Assembly: GCA_023387295.1 (NCBI GenBank)
Contig: JAEWIG010000165.1
Coordinates: 1-7,412, forward strand
Direction of reading: 5' to 3'
DNA length: 7,412 bases
DNA from: Bacillota bacterium
GTDB lineage: Bacteria > Bacillota > Bacilli > Bacillales > Cytobacillaceae
Shown here: piece by piece, positions 6,097 to 7,412 of the stretch
How the letters are laid out: every line of letters starts with the position of its first letter
Numbering within the stretch: the first letter of the stretch is position 1
The notes under the pieces: model-generated
The model's database searches: none
Told to the model about the DNA's origin: nothing
The model's input: the letters and a program-made list of their open reading frames with translations, nothing else
Translations under genes and position numbers: made by a program

Positions 6097-6153
6097 ATGT
6101 CTTTACATGTTTTATTGTTGACGCTTGAATTACGGAAAATGATACGTTCCTAA
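6097..6153 (+). CDS. 18-residue YrzI-like micro-ORF (N-terminal half only)
   Basis: AGGGGGT (6082-6088) precedes ATG 6097 by eight bases. The frame begins MSLHVLLLTLELRK, which lines up without gaps with YrzI MTLNILFLTITIKK: Met, Leu, Leu, Leu, Thr and Lys are identical and most other positions are conservative. It stops after 18 codons. The charged C-terminal half of YrzI is not present in any frame just downstream, so this is not a simple frameshift. It looks like a short paralogue of yrzI in the same operon. Confidence 0.55.
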   Translation: MSLHVLLLTLELRKMIRS

Positions 6154-6196
6154 GAACTCTCCTAAACCTTCCATTTCAATCGGCTATCTTATTTAA

Positions 6197-6233
6197 CACA
6201 ATGTTCATATTCACTGTAAATATAAACATTGTG
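6197..6233. repeat. 37-bp near-perfect palindrome
   Basis: CACAATGTT-C-ATATT (6197-6211) and AATAT-A-AACATTGTG (6219-6233) form 15-base arms with a single mismatch around a seven-base centre. No T-tract follows, so it is not a terminator. Symmetry and position about 50 bases before the 25-codon ORF suit either an operator for a dimeric regulator or an RNA stem in the 6154-6282 gap. I found no convincing sigma-A promoter around it. Confidence 0.75.
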
Positions 6234-6282
6234 GATATGGTAAATTTAAGTAAATAAGGTTGCGAAGTGGGAGGTTACTAAT

Positions 6283-6360
6283 ATGTTTTCCATTGTAATG
6301 GGGCTCGTTCTATGTGCAACAATTGGTGTTATCATTGCTACTGAAGTAAGTGTGGAATAA
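6283..6360 (+). CDS. 25-residue single-span membrane peptide
   Basis: GGGAGGT (6269-6275) lies seven bases before ATG 6283. The peptide begins MFSIVMGLVLCATIG and continues hydrophobic to about residue 20, then ends in EVSVE: one membrane helix with a short acidic tail. A strong terminator starts three bases after the stop. Ribosome binding site, clean stop and immediate terminator make it a credible tiny gene, the last of the plus-strand cluster. No family is recognised. Confidence 0.6.
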   Translation: MFSIVMGLVLCATIGVIIATEVSVE

Positions 6361-6363
6361 ATG

Positions 6364-6399
6364 AAAAAAGGATTGACCATTTCTGGTTAATCCTTTTTT
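6364..6399. terminator. Bidirectional terminator between convergent genes
   Basis: AAAAAAGGATT (6364-6374) pairs perfectly with AATCCTTTTTT (6389-6399), and GACC/GGTT extends the stem, leaving a six-base loop. There is a T-run on both strands, so it can end the plus-strand micro-ORF cluster and the minus-strand 54-residue gene. It overlaps the stop codon of the latter by two bases. Confidence 0.92.
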
Positions 6400-6562
6400 A
6401 TTTCCTATTTTCTGGTCGAAACCATAGGAAGATTACTAAGACAGTTGTAGCGACAAATAAAAAAACCGTTTTAAAAGAAAACCCATTAAATATGATTTCA
6501 GCCAAACTTGCAACCAATACGATTACAAAAACTAATAGTAAAATAATTCGTTGTGCACCCAA
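6398..6562 (-). CDS. 54-residue membrane protein with two helices, TTG start
   Basis: Read on the minus strand, GAGGG lies seven bases before a TTG start at 6562, which directly follows an in-frame TAA. The 54-residue product has a basic start (MGAQR), a first hydrophobic helix at about 6-26 (IILLLVFVIVLVASLAEII), a short turn (NGFSFK), a second helix at about 32-49 ending in FLW, and a charged tail (FRPENRK). This is a helical hairpin with both ends probably cytoplasmic. It is absent from ATG-only searches. I do not recognise the family. It runs convergently into the 25-residue membrane peptide and shares a terminator with it. The 110 bases upstream, after the terminator of the next gene, must hold its promoter, but no clear one is visible. 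Confidence 0.7.
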   Translation of the reverse strand: MGAQRIILLLVFVIVLVASLAEIIFNGFSFKTVFLFVATTVLVIFLWFRPENRK

Positions 6563-6676
6563 TTACTTTCCCTCTTTCATCCATTCTACGTCGACTTGTA
6601 GCGATTTAATTAAGTAATACTATATAAAATATATATGAGTGCTTGCTCCAATGCTAGGATTTCTATAAAAAGAGCA

Positions 6677-6702
6677 AAAAAGCCGCGGGAAAACGGCTTT
6701 TT
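6677..6702 (-). terminator. Terminator of the CotB-like gene
   Basis: AAAAAGCCG (6677-6685) and CGGCTTTTT (6694-6702) pair perfectly around an eight-base loop. On the minus strand the stem is followed by six T. It overlaps the TGA stop of the 224-residue gene by one base. The sequence AAAAAGCCGCGGGA is identical to the second terminator before yrzI. Confidence 0.88.
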
Positions 6703-7376
6703 CATATATTTGTAAAGTGTACGGTTTTAATGTGCTGCATGTTTAAATAGACTTGTTCCTCTCTCGCTGTGGTTAGCTCGATGAAATTATTTTGAAGGCT
6801 ATTGATTTTTCCAATTAAATTGGCATTTTCACCTACATTGAATACTACTAAGTCATCGACCATTTTTTCGATCTGTACTTCAAACGTTCTTGCTAATGAA
6901 ATGTTTACAGGATTCATAGGCAGTTGTTGATTGCTTAAACTGTAAGGGCGCTGGTTTGCTGTATATGGCATAATCCATTTTAGATGATTGAGGGAAATGA
7001 GCATCGTTTTATATACAGGTGAATAAAATACAAAATAATTATTCATGACACTTGAAATATAGCCAGGAATAGGCTGGTTTCCTGTTATATATATATCAGT
7101 AAACATACCCTTACCTGAATTTAATACTTTTCTTAATGAGAGCTCATCATCATGCTCAATATGAGGGGTTCCATTTGGTGCAGCAATTTCATGCTCGTTC
7201 GGCTCTAATTTTCTTATGTTTTGAATATGAACGATCGGGAGGTAGAGGTAATCTTTTCCGTTAAATATGACGACAACATCACTTCCAACATCTATGAGCA
7301 TGCCTGCGACTAATTTTTTTCCTGGAAGCTGCATCGATATTTTTTCGCCAATTAATTTTCGTAGAATGTTCTTCAA
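6702..7376 (-). CDS. CotB/DUF2642-like triple-repeat protein, probable spore coat associated
   Basis: The start is TTG at 7376, seven bases after GGAGGG (minus strand, 7384-7389), giving 224 residues. The protein is built from three divergent copies of a small beta-rich unit, at about 8-57, 81-137 and 161-222. Each unit has a turn GxL/I, a run of alternating hydrophobics, then a closing motif: HIQNI (50-54), HLKWI (131-135) and HIKTV (215-219). The first unit (GMLIDVGSDVVVIFNGKDYL) is the most canonical. The same architecture, repeats ending in HIKSI-like motifs, occurs in the N-terminal part of Bacillus spore coat protein CotB and in DUF2642 proteins. Unlike CotB, there is no Ser/Lys-rich tail. 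There is no signal peptide or membrane helix. Spore coat function is inferred from the repeat type only. Confidence 0.7.
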   Translation of the reverse strand: MKNILRKLIGEKISMQLPGKKLVAGMLIDVGSDVVVIFNGKDYLYLPIVHIQNIRKLEPNEHEIAAPNGTPHIEHDDELSLRKVLNSGKGMFTDIYITGNQPIPGYISSVMNNYFVFYSPVYKTMLISLNHLKWIMPYTANQRPYSLSNQQLPMNPVNISLARTFEVQIEKMVDDLVVFNVGENANLIGKINSLQNNFIELTTAREEQVYLNMQHIKTVHFTNI

Positions 7377-7412
7377 ATATTATCCCTCCTTTACTAAAAA
7401 ACGCTAGCAAAA

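Noticed and set aside
6201..6257. 18-codon ORF starting ATG 6201 inside the palindrome
   Set aside because: There is no Shine-Dalgarno upstream, and its sequence is explained by the palindrome.
6563..6660. Minus-strand fragments reading like protein (a short hydrophobic stretch, then YLIKSLQVDVEWMKEGK) that could be a frameshifted gene before the 54-residue ORF
   Set aside because: The two pieces are in different frames, neither has a supported start, and I cannot tie them to a family; the tail merely runs into the TAA before the TTG start.
1..7412. CRISPR arrays, insertion sequences, tRNA or rRNA genes
   Set aside because: No spaced direct repeats, transposase-like frames, terminal inverted repeats or tRNA cloverleaf/CCA patterns were seen on either strand.

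Overview
The window is a low-GC, firmly Bacillaceae-like chromosome segment from a spore former. The left two thirds carries the gene order yrrO - udk - greA - yrrR (pbpI) - yrrS - mtnN, which matches the well-known Bacillus subtilis neighbourhood. Strong AGGAGG-type ribosome binding sites, frequent TTG starts (four of the coding sequences here) and hairpin-plus-T-tract terminators fit the same group. Genus and species cannot be fixed from the sequence alone.

Region 1 (1-5490, plus strand) is conserved core. It holds the 3' part of a U32-family tRNA hydroxylation protein, uridine kinase, transcript cleavage factor GreA, a class B penicillin-binding protein with all three active-site motifs, its membrane-anchored acidic partner YrrS, and MTA/SAH nucleosidase. 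Together they touch wobble-uridine modification, pyrimidine salvage, RNA polymerase rescue, peptidoglycan synthesis and methionine/SAM recycling. Two regulatory points stand out. The greA terminator hairpin physically contains the Shine-Dalgarno sequence of yrrR. A GC-rich palindrome in the udk-greA gap overlaps a plausible promoter.

Region 2 (5491-6400, plus strand) is the least ordinary part and was probably left almost empty by automatic annotation. A good sigma-A promoter drives a short transcript with a perfect ribosome binding site and a 27-codon ORF, followed by two tandem terminators built from the same motif. Immediately after them comes yrzI (46 codons, perfect Shine-Dalgarno), then a 19-codon ORF, an 18-codon ORF resembling only the N-terminus of YrzI, a 37-bp near-perfect palindrome and a 25-codon membrane peptide. 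In B. subtilis the yrzI transcript is known to carry unannotated micro-ORFs, one of which (S1025) is a translation-dependent target of the ribosome-associated nuclease Rae1/YacP. This window looks like a related micro-peptide operon with its own attenuator-like leader.

Region 3 (6364-7412, minus strand) is convergent with region 2 and separated from it by a bidirectional terminator. It contains a 54-aa two-helix membrane protein with a TTG start, and a 224-aa protein made of three degenerate repeats of the kind seen in spore coat protein CotB/DUF2642 proteins, followed by its own terminator.
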